Below, piece after piece: positions 40,590-49,442 of a DNA stretch of 64,000 nt. Where the stretch lies: assembly GCA_021801265.1 (NCBI GenBank), contig JAJYYE010000002.1, positions 1 to 64,000 of the forward strand, written 5' to 3'. The position numbers and the translations under genes were made by a program. Origin of the DNA: Pseudomonadota bacterium. GTDB taxonomy: Bacteria; Pseudomonadota; Gammaproteobacteria; Halothiobacillales; Halothiobacillaceae. The stretch's first letter is position 1. The number at the start of each line of letters is the position of its first letter. The notes under the pieces are model-generated. The model was not told where the DNA came from and ran no database searches. It saw nothing but the letters and a program-made list of their open reading frames with translations.

Positions 40590-40893
40590 GCATCGACTGC
40601 TTCTCGGCCAATATAGTTAGTCCCGCTTTTTGTGATACTGGTCACAGTCGGCAGGTAGCTGTCGGTGGAAGCAGGATATGCGCCTGCGGATTACGAATTT
40701 CTCGGCCAAATCACCCGATGATCACCGCTTTGGTTTCGAATCCGCAGGTGCGCTTGAGCGCGATAACGAATACTCAGGGCTTGCCGTCACACCGGCTCTC
40801 TTATATTGCCTTCGCAGCGCCCAAGCACGCACATCCCGTGCCTTCAGCCTAGCACTCCGGAGGTCATCATGAAATCTCAACTCACTTCAATCC
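40590..40893 (+). mobile_element. IS110-family 5' end, copy 2 (noncoding part plus start of recombinase)
   Basis: This repeats the region 37790-38095 in inverted orientation at roughly 95 percent identity by eye. It keeps the two hairpins (40630-40647 and 40648-40665) and the ATG with the first codons (MKSQLT). A two-base deletion and divergence after about 25 bases end the homology. No recombinase remains. Confidence 0.8.
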
Positions 40894-41049
40894 GGCGGAT
40901 TACCCGGTTTCTGACCACAATCCGACTCGAAAAAACGTAGAAAAAGGCTCAACTGTTAGCACATACTCTGAGATAGTAGCTCGGTTGGCTAAAATTGCAT
41001 CCACACCCTGCTAGCCATAGGTTGATTCTGATACAGGAACATCATAGCC

Positions 41050-44000
41050 ATGAGTCACACGGACGATAAGACTACAACTACCCGAACACCCTCGACGGAC
41101 GGCCGCTTGAGCCCATCACCCCGGCTGGGTACATGGATAACCAGCGCCAAGTTGCTCACCCTTTTTATCTTTCTGCTATTGCTTCCCATTTTGGCAGGCA
41201 GTCTGTGGGTAGAGTTTGCACAGCTACGTCAGGCACAAACCGATGCAAGTAGCGACGCCAGTCATTTTGCTTCAGCCTATGCCAATCAAATCGCCAGTCG
41301 GCTCAACATTCAGTTTACGACCCTTGATTTTGTCGCCAGTACCTTACTGGGTACGACAGCAGACCCTGGCAAACCGTCTCCCGACGTGGAGCGAATCATG
41401 CGCCGTTTTATTATATTGCACCCCAACCTTTACGCATTCAATATCCAGTCGGCCGATGGCGACACCATCCTGTGGTCGACCCAAAAACAAAGCCCGAAGC
41501 CCATCAATTCCGGTACATTATTCACGCCCCTGCCGATGAACCCTGACTTCCTGCTCGGCCAGAGTAAATTAGCCACCCGCATTGGCACACATGTCTTGCC
41601 CATGCGTTTTCGTGTCAAGGATGCCGCGGGAAAGACACGATATTTTGTCGGCTCGCCCTATCTGCTCGATCGACTCTTGACGGACGATCAGACGCAACTC
41701 CCCCAGGCGTTCCGGTTTACGGTGATTGATGAACGCGACAACCGTGTTCTGGGTGTCTGGAGCCGAGGGAGCGTACATTTTGAATCAGGAGTGTCTGCGC
41801 CACAAAGACAGCCCATTGCCGTTCCGGGTTATCCCTTGCTGATCCAGGTGAACTGGCCCCCAGACCGGGGGAGTCGGCAATATCTGCACGCGCCCCCCCT
41901 GCGCTGGATCTGGGAGACCGGGACCATGTTGCTCCTCGCTACGGCTGCGGCGGGAATCAGCCTTCTGTTCCGCCAACGTGAGCGGGATGCAAAAAGACTC
42001 CGACGACTGAGCGAATTCAACACCATGGCCGCACAGGTCAGCCAACTCATTGCCACGGCCGATAAGGATGACGAATTACTCCAGGATATCTGCACCCTGT
42101 CCATTCAATATGGGCACTTGAAGCTGGTGTGGGTTGGACGTCCCGATGAGCAAAAACGCGTCCACTCTCTTGCCGCGAGTGGCGCGGTATCCTACCTGGA
42201 CGGCCTGTCCGTTTCGGTTGACCCCGATCTGGCCGAAGGGCAAGGACCGGCAGGCCAAGCCTGGCAAGATGGTCAGGCACACTATTATCAATCCTGTACC
42301 GAATCCCCCCTGCTCGCGCCCTGGCATGATCGCACACGCCAGCTGGGCTTGCGGGCGTGTGCCGCGCACCCCATTTTCCGTGCCGGACGCATTTGGGCAA
42401 TATTCAATGTCTATCACGGCCATGCGCAAGTATGGGATGACGAAGTCAAACATTTGTTGGAAGAGCTTGCACAGAATATTTCCCGGGGATTGGACCGAAT
42501 TGATGCCCGGGCACGTGAACGCCAACTCGAACACCAGCTCCAACTCTCCCAGGACTATCAGCGCGCACTGTTCGAAAAAAATGCGGCAGGTCTTTTCCTG
42601 GTCGATCGGAACCGAATCATCCAGGACATCAATGCCTCGCTGAGTGAGATAACGGGCTATTCCGCAGCGGAGCTCATTGGCCAAAGCACCGCCCTGCTTC
42701 ATGTGGATCACGCCGCTTTTGATGCGTTTGCCCAGGAGCACCAATCTCTCCTGCAAGGCAAGCCCCGGATTCATGAAACCCTGAATTTGCGGCGCAAAAA
42801 CGGGACGGTGATCATTGTTCAGATTCTCGGCTCGACAGTCACACTGACCACCGGTGATGTGGGGATTCTGTGGAGTATCGTCGATGTCACCCTGCAGCAA
42901 CAGGCTCAGGAACACATTCTCTATCAGGCATTGCATGATTCGTTGACACAATTGCCCAACCGCCGGGCACTGGATGAGTTTCTGCCCAAGGCAATCGCTC
43001 GAGCACAACGCCAGGGGTCAATTCTCGCGGTGGGCATGCTGGATCTTGATGACTTCAAGCCGGTCAATGACAACTGGGGGCACGAAGCAGGTGATTTATT
43101 ATTACAACAATTTGCCACCCGATTGCAGTCCCTGATACGAGACTCGGATCTGCTCATCCGACTGGGTGGTGATGAATTTGTTGTTGTTCTGGAAAACCTG
43201 GAGGAAGGGCAAACAATTACGCAATTGCAAGTCGCTCTCGAGCGCCTGCATCAGGCGGTTGAATCACCGTTCCACCTGGGGGCAGATGTGCGCGCTGAGG
43301 TAGGCATGACGCTGGGGGTGGCCCTGTTTCCGTTTGATGCCAAAGACGGCGACAGCCTGATACGATTGGCGGATGCGGCAATGTACCAGGCCAAAGAGCA
43401 CAAACATGATCGACAGCAATGGTGGCGCCATGGTGTCGCCCGCGTAGAACAGCCAGAACAGGAAAACCGATTTGATGCCTATGGCGTGGAAGCCGCTGCC
43501 TTGCTGGACAAGGCACACCCTTATCTCCAGCATGTGCTGGAGCATTTTGTCGAGTCATTCTATGAAGAACTCGGAAAAGAGGCCGCCCCCAACGCGATTT
43601 TGCAAACGCTCACCGCAACGGAGATGGAGCGGTTGAAGCAACGCCAGCGTGCGCATTTGCATTTTCTGCTGGACGCGCAGACGACCCAGAAAATGATTCG
43701 GGCGCATGCCCGTCACGTCGGGGAAGTCCACGTGCTTGTCGGAGTGAGACCCATTTTGTTGACCCAGGGCATCGGGCTCTACCGCCGACTGCTGAACGAA
43801 CACCTCAGTCAGGCCTTGCTCCCGGCCCGTGAACGCTATCGCATTCTGATGACGACAGAAACGCGCTTGCAAGATGATCTTCAGGTTGAACTCCATGTCG
43901 AGGATGTGGTGCTCACCGCCTATTTTCGCCTTACTTCCACCCCCTTGCCACCGCAAGGCATCCCCTGGGATGATGCCAGTGCTGCCGATATTGCCCAGAT

Positions 44001-45465
44001 GGGCGTTCTGCCAGGCATCCAGGCTGCCTTGCTGCTGCATTTGATGCCAAACGGGGCTCTCTCTGTGATCAGCAGCGCTGGCCCAAAGGCCGGGGAGATT
44101 GCCGCCCTGTTTGGTCAGCCTGGTTTTGAACCGCTGATCAAGCCATCTTTGCCACAGGGCCAGGGGTTATGCGCACAGGCCTGGCGCAGTCGGCAGATAC
44201 TCAGTTCGGCAACCCTGGTCCAGGATGTTCATTATCAGGCCTGGCATGAAACACCCCTTATTCGGTGGGCCCGGTCGGCCCTCAGCGTACCCATCGTCAA
44301 TACCCACGGACAGTGCGAAGCCGTCGTCACTCTTTTTGGCGCCTATCCCAGCCAGTTCGAATCCCAAGTCATGCAGCAGTTTGCCCATGGCCTCAAACAG
44401 CGTTGGGAACAGATCTGGATACGATGCGGTTCACGGCCACCCGCCATCGCGGAAGAACAAGCCGAAGCATTGCGACAGCGCCTGTTCAATAACGGCCTTC
44501 AGATGCAGGCTCAGCCAATCATTGACTTACGTACCGGGCGACTGGTGAGCGTGGAGATGCTGGCCCGATTGCTGCCTGCCGATGGCGAGATCCTCTCCCC
44601 CGGTTTTTTCCTTCCCTTGTTAAGCGAGGCCGAACTCAACCGCCTGTTCTGCATCGGGCTGAATATTGCGCTCGCACAACTGGTTTCCTGGGATGCCCAA
44701 GGGCTACACATTGACGTTTCGATCAACCTTCCGCCTTGCGCCCTACTTGATGAGGAAAGTCCGAAATGGGTGCAGGAAGCCTTGCTCAAACATAATGTCA
44801 CACCACAGCGGCTTACCCTGGAGCTGCTGGAAACCCAAGAAATAGACCTGGTGCAGCGCAATGAGGTCATTGGCCAATTTCTGAAAATTGGCACCCAACT
44901 GGCCATTGATGATCTGGGTTCCGGCTACAGCAGCCTGCAGCGTTTGTCGTCGATCCCCTTTCAAACGATCAAGATTGATCAGGGTTTGTTGGTCCAGATT
45001 CGGGACAAGCCGATTCAAATCATCAGCTTGATATCGTCCCTCATCCAGATGGGACGGGATCTGAATCTGTCCGTGATTGTCGAAGGTGTCGAGGATCCAG
45101 GTATGATTGAAATGGCCATTATCCTTGGGGCCCATTATGGTCAAGGGTACGCTTTGGCCAAACCGATGGCGGCGGATGAGTTGATCACGTGGCATCAGCA
45201 TTTCACCATGCCGATTCAAGTCGGCGGCATCCAGACCTTTCTGGGCGCACTCACTTATCACTGGTGGTTTATGCATCACGAACATCACGAACATCCCACC
45301 CAGGAAGCCGACTGTCCAATCACCAATTTTCTGGTTGCCCAAGGCCTGCAAGGGTGTGAAGTCAGTGATTGGCATACACAGGTTCATGCCGATCCTTCCC
45401 ATCTTCACGCCAGCGAGCAACTCACGGGTTACTTGATTGATCGCATCCGGGGCAATGCCACTTAG
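41050..45465 (+). CDS. Multidomain GGDEF/EAL cyclic-di-GMP sensor
   Basis: This 1471-residue membrane protein has, in order: TM1 (about 32-52), a periplasmic dCACHE-like region, TM2 (about 292-310), GAF (about 325-480), PAS (about 495-615), GGDEF (intact GGDEF near 706), a globin-like sensor helix bundle (about 810-965), a second GAF, and EAL (1145-1395). The EAL motif reads EML, but downstream acids (LELLETQ, IDDLGSGYS, VEGVE) are kept. The last 80 residues, HWWFMHHEHHEHP...C...HTQVH, resemble a zinc-binding CZB domain. It could make or degrade c-di-GMP in response to several inputs. Confidence 0.88.
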   Translation: MSHTDDKTTTTRTPSTDGRLSPSPRLGTWITSAKLLTLFIFLLLLPILAGSLWVEFAQLRQAQTDASSDASHFASAYANQIASRLNIQFTTLDFVASTLLGTTADPGKPSPDVERIMRRFIILHPNLYAFNIQSADGDTILWSTQKQSPKPINSGTLFTPLPMNPDFLLGQSKLATRIGTHVLPMRFRVKDAAGKTRYFVGSPYLLDRLLTDDQTQLPQAFRFTVIDERDNRVLGVWSRGSVHFESGVSAPQRQPIAVPGYPLLIQVNWPPDRGSRQYLHAPPLRWIWETGTMLLLATAAAGISLLFRQRERDAKRLRRLSEFNTMAAQVSQLIATADKDDELLQDICTLSIQYGHLKLVWVGRPDEQKRVHSLAASGAVSYLDGLSVSVDPDLAEGQGPAGQAWQDGQAHYYQSCTESPLLAPWHDRTRQLGLRACAAHPIFRAGRIWAIFNVYHGHAQVWDDEVKHLLEELAQNISRGLDRIDARARERQLEHQLQLSQDYQRALFEKNAAGLFLVDRNRIIQDINASLSEITGYSAAELIGQSTALLHVDHAAFDAFAQEHQSLLQGKPRIHETLNLRRKNGTVIIVQILGSTVTLTTGDVGILWSIVDVTLQQQAQEHILYQALHDSLTQLPNRRALDEFLPKAIARAQRQGSILAVGMLDLDDFKPVNDNWGHEAGDLLLQQFATRLQSLIRDSDLLIRLGGDEFVVVLENLEEGQTITQLQVALERLHQAVESPFHLGADVRAEVGMTLGVALFPFDAKDGDSLIRLADAAMYQAKEHKHDRQQWWRHGVARVEQPEQENRFDAYGVEAAALLDKAHPYLQHVLEHFVESFYEELGKEAAPNAILQTLTATEMERLKQRQRAHLHFLLDAQTTQKMIRAHARHVGEVHVLVGVRPILLTQGIGLYRRLLNEHLSQALLPARERYRILMTTETRLQDDLQVELHVEDVVLTAYFRLTSTPLPPQGIPWDDASAADIAQMGVLPGIQAALLLHLMPNGALSVISSAGPKAGEIAALFGQPGFEPLIKPSLPQGQGLCAQAWRSRQILSSATLVQDVHYQAWHETPLIRWARSALSVPIVNTHGQCEAVVTLFGAYPSQFESQVMQQFAHGLKQRWEQIWIRCGSRPPAIAEEQAEALRQRLFNNGLQMQAQPIIDLRTGRLVSVEMLARLLPADGEILSPGFFLPLLSEAELNRLFCIGLNIALAQLVSWDAQGLHIDVSINLPPCALLDEESPKWVQEALLKHNVTPQRLTLELLETQEIDLVQRNEVIGQFLKIGTQLAIDDLGSGYSSLQRLSSIPFQTIKIDQGLLVQIRDKPIQIISLISSLIQMGRDLNLSVIVEGVEDPGMIEMAIILGAHYGQGYALAKPMAADELITWHQHFTMPIQVGGIQTFLGALTYHWWFMHHEHHEHPTQEADCPITNFLVAQGLQGCEVSDWHTQVHADPSHLHASEQLTGYLIDRIRGNAT

Positions 45466-45756
45466 TGCCATAGTGAACCAGATCAAGGGAAAAAATTCCC
45501 TCACTGATTGAATGAGATAAAACACATTACCCCGAATGGCAAAAAACCAGGGTTATGCCGCCACAGGCACAACACAAGATATTGATTTAATGGTATTTTT
45601 TATTTTTGCGGCGGAAGCGAAAACCATTTTAATCCCGGCTTTTACTCACACCGGTCTGAAATACGACCGGCACACTAATCCAAAAAATGAAGCGCTGTTA
45701 CACAGTCAAATTTATGGTAAAACAGGTTTTTGTTACCCGAGATAGTGTCATCAAAG

Positions 45757-46380
45757 ATGGTATTCACGCCTAAAAATCAGCGCCCCTTAATTGGTGTCAT
45801 TTTGGCTGGGGGGCAAGGTACTCGCATGGGGGGATGCGAGAAAGCATTGCTGGATTTTCATGGGGAAACGTTGCTGACTCGTGGAATCAATCGCATCAAA
45901 TGCCAAGTTAGTTCATTAATAATTAATGCAAATCGTCAACTCGACGACTACCGGTCCTACGGTCTACCCATTGTTATGGATCAACCACGATATGCGGGCA
46001 TGGGGCCGATGGCAGGCATACAGGCAGCCCTGCTGCATGCGTGGGAAGCCAATGGGTTTCAGGACTGCTGGCTACTCACCGCGCCCTGCGACTGTCCTTT
46101 TATGCCAACCGATTTGGCGGAACGCCTAATGGCTACCGCAGAGCAAACCGATAGCCTGTGCGCCGTGACTTGGGATGGCGAACGGATGCACCCGACGTTT
46201 AGCCTTGTGCATTCGACATTACTTCCGGCATTGACGGAATCACTGGAGGGTGGCAAATACACGTTGGGGCGGTGGTTGCAGGAATCATCTGTGGTTTATG
46301 CCGACTTCTCCGATCATTTAGCGGCCTTTGAAAACATCAATACGCCAGAGCAACTCAGAGCAGGAACGGGCAATTTATGA
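45757..46380 (+). CDS. mobA: Molybdenum cofactor guanylyltransferase
   Basis: This 207-residue protein joins GMP to molybdopterin to give the MGD cofactor. The nucleotide-binding start LIGVILAGGQGTRMGGCEKA is the MobA signature, and QPRYAGMGPMAGIQAAL and PCDCPFMP follow. The ATG at 45757 was chosen; a TTG at 45730 is possible. Its stop overlaps moeA (ATGA). The downstream formate dehydrogenase needs bis-MGD, which explains the clustering. Confidence 0.9.
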   Translation: MVFTPKNQRPLIGVILAGGQGTRMGGCEKALLDFHGETLLTRGINRIKCQVSSLIINANRQLDDYRSYGLPIVMDQPRYAGMGPMAGIQAALLHAWEANGFQDCWLLTAPCDCPFMPTDLAERLMATAEQTDSLCAVTWDGERMHPTFSLVHSTLLPALTESLEGGKYTLGRWLQESSVVYADFSDHLAAFENINTPEQLRAGTGNL

Positions 46381-47636
46381 CACACACGCCGCCAGCAGAG
46401 CGCCCGAATCGTGAAGCCGATGCGATTGACTTTGATCAAGCACTGAATTATTTGCTCGATCACGCCCAAACGATGACAGGCGAAATGTTATTGCCGTTAG
46501 CCGAGTGTCTGGGCAAAGTTCTGGCAAGATCGGTTGAAGCGGGTTGTGATATTCCACCGGTGCCCATTAGTGCATTGGATGGGTACGCCATCAATACGGC
46601 GGATCTCGCAGATCGGGGTGAAACCTGCCTGCCGATCTCCCAGCGCATCCCAGCAGGTCAAATGGGGAAGCCACTTGCGACGGGAACGGCCGCAAGAATT
46701 TTCACTGGCGCGGCCATGCCGGCCAATGCAAACGCCGTCCTCGCGCAGGAATCCACCCAATTAAACCATGAGATGGTCTGCTTCAGTCGTCGGCCAACCC
46801 CGCTGGAAGATGTCAAAGCCACGGGCAGTGATTTAAAAAAGGGCGATCGGCTGCTCAATATCGGGCGACGACTCCATCCCCAGGATCTCGCGCTGGTTGC
46901 CTCGGCGGGGATCAATCAACTGGCGGTTTACCGCCCGCTAAAGGTTGCCATCCTGTGCACGGGGGATGAGTTAATCGAACCCGGTCAGCCCTTGCCCCCC
47001 GGCAGCACCTACAATGCCAATCGCTACCTGGTTCCAGCACAAATTCAAGTGTTGGGGATGGACACCTTGATCGTGAATCGGGTCGCCGACACGCTCATCG
47101 ACACCCAGGCGGCGCTCATCGACGCCATGGCACAGGCCGACGTCGTGTTAACAACGGGGGGCGTATCAGTCGGTGAAGAAGACCATATTCGGGCGGCGAT
47201 TAAATCGCTGGGCGAACTGCATATTTGGCGCGTCAACATGAAGCCCGGCAAACCATTCACGTTTGGGCTTCTCGGTATGCAAAAAACGCCTATCCTCGGA
47301 TTGCCGGGCAATCCCGTGTCGGCTTTTCTGAATTTTGCGCTACTTGCACGGCCATTTCTGTTGCGCTGCCAAGGCATAGAGGAACATCAGCGCGTTTCAC
47401 TACGACTGCCGGCAGGGTTTGAGTGGCCAACGCCCAGGCATCATCGGGAGTTTCTTCGCGCCAGAATCGATCCCGATGACCCGCTAAGCCGCGTCACGCT
47501 CTACCCCAATCAGGGTTCCAGCGCCTTGATTTCAACCACTTGGGCCAATGGAATTGCGGTGATTCATGAATCGCAAACACTGTCCGTGGGTGATTTGGTT
47601 GAATTCATTCCGCTATCAAGCATGAATTTATATTAA
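46377..47636 (+). CDS. moeA: Molybdopterin molybdenumtransferase
   Basis: This 419-residue protein inserts molybdate into adenylylated molybdopterin. MoeA hallmarks are PVPISALDGYAINTADL, the GTAARIFTGAAMP segment, CTGDEL and VLTTGGVSVGEEDHI, then MKPGKPFTFG and GLPGNPVSAF. Length is normal. It overlaps mobA by four bases. Confidence 0.92.
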   Translation: MTHTPPAERPNREADAIDFDQALNYLLDHAQTMTGEMLLPLAECLGKVLARSVEAGCDIPPVPISALDGYAINTADLADRGETCLPISQRIPAGQMGKPLATGTAARIFTGAAMPANANAVLAQESTQLNHEMVCFSRRPTPLEDVKATGSDLKKGDRLLNIGRRLHPQDLALVASAGINQLAVYRPLKVAILCTGDELIEPGQPLPPGSTYNANRYLVPAQIQVLGMDTLIVNRVADTLIDTQAALIDAMAQADVVLTTGGVSVGEEDHIRAAIKSLGELHIWRVNMKPGKPFTFGLLGMQKTPILGLPGNPVSAFLNFALLARPFLLRCQGIEEHQRVSLRLPAGFEWPTPRHHREFLRARIDPDDPLSRVTLYPNQGSSALISTTWANGIAVIHESQTLSVGDLVEFIPLSSMNLY

Positions 47637-47707
47637 AAATCTTCATCTTCAACGCCGATACGCGCCAAATGATGATTTATTCACCCCTGCGGCTTATCGA
47701 AAAATTC

Positions 47708-48757
47708 TCAGTAAAAAATATCATCAAAGGTAGCGACGGAGCCCGAGTGACTGCCATCGTATCCGGGCAACGCGTTAACTGCGGTGCGAAAAGAAGCACC
47801 TTGCATGATCGCGCAAGCCGAGCGCATCATGCTGCGCTCGAGTATGCTGGTTTTGCAGGCGAAAAAGTAATTTTCGCGGGCCAGCGGGATAAAATCCAAA
47901 TCAAATCGCCTGGCTGCTGTTTCAACACCAAAGCCGATATCGGCCATATTGCTGGCGACAAACGCAGCAATCGCTGAATGGGTAAACTCAGCATGATCAT
48001 AATCAGCAATATGATTGATATCGATCTGTGCCTTGGCGAGCAGCAACTCAAGCAACATTTTCGTACCCGACCCCGTTTGCCGATTAATAAAACGAACATC
48101 CTTGCGCTGTAAATCCGCCAAGCCGTGAATGTTTTTCGGGTTACCTTTGGCGATGAACAAACCTTGGGTTCGGTATGCCAGATGAATCAACGTGTGCCGC
48201 TTCGGGTCGAGCCATTGCAAACAGGTTTTTGTGGCATGTTTAAACTCATCCACCGGCACATGGAATCCGGCCAGATCACATTCATCCCGGGATAGCGCCG
48301 TCACCGCTTCGAGCCGGTTGCGGTAATTGATCTCGACAGGGATATCGTCCGCATTAAGTCGCTTGATGAATTGCTCGACCGCAAAACCGTGCGATGCCGT
48401 AATTCGTAACGCTAAAGATCCATTCGTCAAAATGGATTCCAGCTCAGAGGCAAAACTTTCAAGAATGGGCGTCAAGCGGGCAGTAATGCGTTTCTCGGCC
48501 CAGATCAGTTTTTCTGCCACAGGAGTCAAATTGGTGCCCCTGCCTCTGGATTTGTGTAATAACGGCACGGCAAACTCTGCTTCAAAATGGCGCAATAAGC
48601 CCCAAGCATGTCGGTATGAGAGATTAGCCTGCGCGGCTGCGCGGCCAATACTACCCTCATCACGAATGGCCACCAGCAACTGTAATAACTGCGGCAAGGC
48701 AAGTGCAGTGCCCTTATGTTTTTTCAGGTGCCAATTCGGATAAATTTCAAAACTCAT
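47708..48757 (-). CDS. ModE/LysR-type HTH regulator with PBP-like sensor domain
   Basis: This 349-residue regulator has an N-terminal winged helix of the ModE/LysR kind (SIGRAAAQANLSYRHAWGLL, FEAEFAVPLL) and a C-terminal PBP-like domain (FHVPVDEFKHATK, FINRQTGSGTKMLLELLL, DIGFGVETAA). The second domain type binds small ligands such as molybdate or related anions. It is divergent from fdsG and close to mobA-moeA, so it most likely controls the formate dehydrogenase in response to a cofactor or substrate signal. Confidence 0.82.
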   Translation of the reverse strand: MSFEIYPNWHLKKHKGTALALPQLLQLLVAIRDEGSIGRAAAQANLSYRHAWGLLRHFEAEFAVPLLHKSRGRGTNLTPVAEKLIWAEKRITARLTPILESFASELESILTNGSLALRITASHGFAVEQFIKRLNADDIPVEINYRNRLEAVTALSRDECDLAGFHVPVDEFKHATKTCLQWLDPKRHTLIHLAYRTQGLFIAKGNPKNIHGLADLQRKDVRFINRQTGSGTKMLLELLLAKAQIDINHIADYDHAEFTHSAIAAFVASNMADIGFGVETAARRFDLDFIPLARENYFFACKTSILERSMMRSACAIMQGASFRTAVNALPGYDGSHSGSVATFDDIFY

Positions 48758-48856
48758 ATATGTAATAAATAACCTATTTATATAATCAAGAAAGCTGTGG
48801 TAACTTGCTAAGTATCTCGCTGACCCCGACTAAAAACAGCGGGGTTATTATAAGCA

Positions 48857-48880
48857 ATATATGTTTATATTTGCATATAT
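48857..48880. promoter_or_regulatory. Candidate operator between the regulator and fdsG
   Basis: ATATATG and CATATAT (48857-48863 and 48874-48880) form a dyad with ten bases between. It sits about 100 bases from each of the divergent genes. A related half-site, CATATATG, overlaps the regulator's own start region near 48756. Confidence 0.5.
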
Positions 48881-48900
48881 TTTTCATCACAAGCCCCCAA

Positions 48901-48952
48901 GGAACCTCTGATTAACGCCGTCGTAACCGGAACGGGGGTGATCAGAGATTCC
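48901..48952 (+). repeat. Inverted repeat in the fdsG leader
   Basis: GGAACCTCTGAT (48901-48912) and ATCAGAGATTCC (48941-48952) pair with one mismatch, around a 28-base loop that has its own small stem (CCGT/ACGG). It may be an mRNA leader structure or the end pair of a short inserted repeat. Confidence 0.5.
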
Positions 48953-48983
48953 CTAACTTCCTGAACATGGGAGATCGAGCAAC

Positions 48984-49442
48984 ATGAGTGCGGCCTATAA
49001 CCCCCAAAAAGTCGCTGAGCTGATATCGGCCCAAATCAACCGCCCCGGCGCCTTGCTGCCAATACTGCACGCCATTCAGGATGAGCTGGGGTACATCCCA
49101 CCGGACTCAGTCACCCAGATCGCTGCCGCCGTGAATCTGACACGTGCCGATGTTCATGGCGTCATTACGTTTTATCACCACTTTCACACGACGCCTCCCG
49201 CCTGGCATACCATCCATGTGTGCCGGGCCGAAGCCTGTCAGAGCATGGGCGCAGATCGGCTGGCCGAACACGTAGAACGAAACCTAGCCAACAGCCCACC
49301 CAATGTGTTTGAGGTGCAACCGGTGTACTGCCTGGGACTGTGTGCGAACGCACCCGCCATCATGATTAATGAGCAACTGCATGCCCGCGTCACGCCAGAA
49401 AAATTTGATCGGCTGATTGGCCCATTGGCAGATAAATCATGA
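48984..49442 (+). CDS. fdsG: NAD-dependent formate dehydrogenase, gamma subunit
   Basis: This 152-residue NuoE-type subunit carries a [2Fe-2S] cluster. The cysteines are in HVCRAEACQS and VYCLGLCANAPA. The N-terminal helices (LLPILHAIQDELGYIP) match the family. It begins the fds operon and overlaps fdsB by four bases. It passes electrons within the diaphorase part of the complex. Confidence 0.92.
   Translation: MSAAYNPQKVAELISAQINRPGALLPILHAIQDELGYIPPDSVTQIAAAVNLTRADVHGVITFYHHFHTTPPAWHTIHVCRAEACQSMGADRLAEHVERNLANSPPNVFEVQPVYCLGLCANAPAIMINEQLHARVTPEKFDRLIGPLADKS

Noticed and set aside
45536-45745. Possible 69-codon gene between the GGDEF/EAL gene and mobA
   Set aside because: No ribosome site, no recognisable domain, and it runs into the mobA start region. 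The gap probably holds only the mobA promoter.
48901-48952. Moco riboswitch
   Set aside because: Placement before a molybdenum enzyme is tempting, but only a simple stem with a small inner stem is visible, far short of the complex Moco RNA fold.
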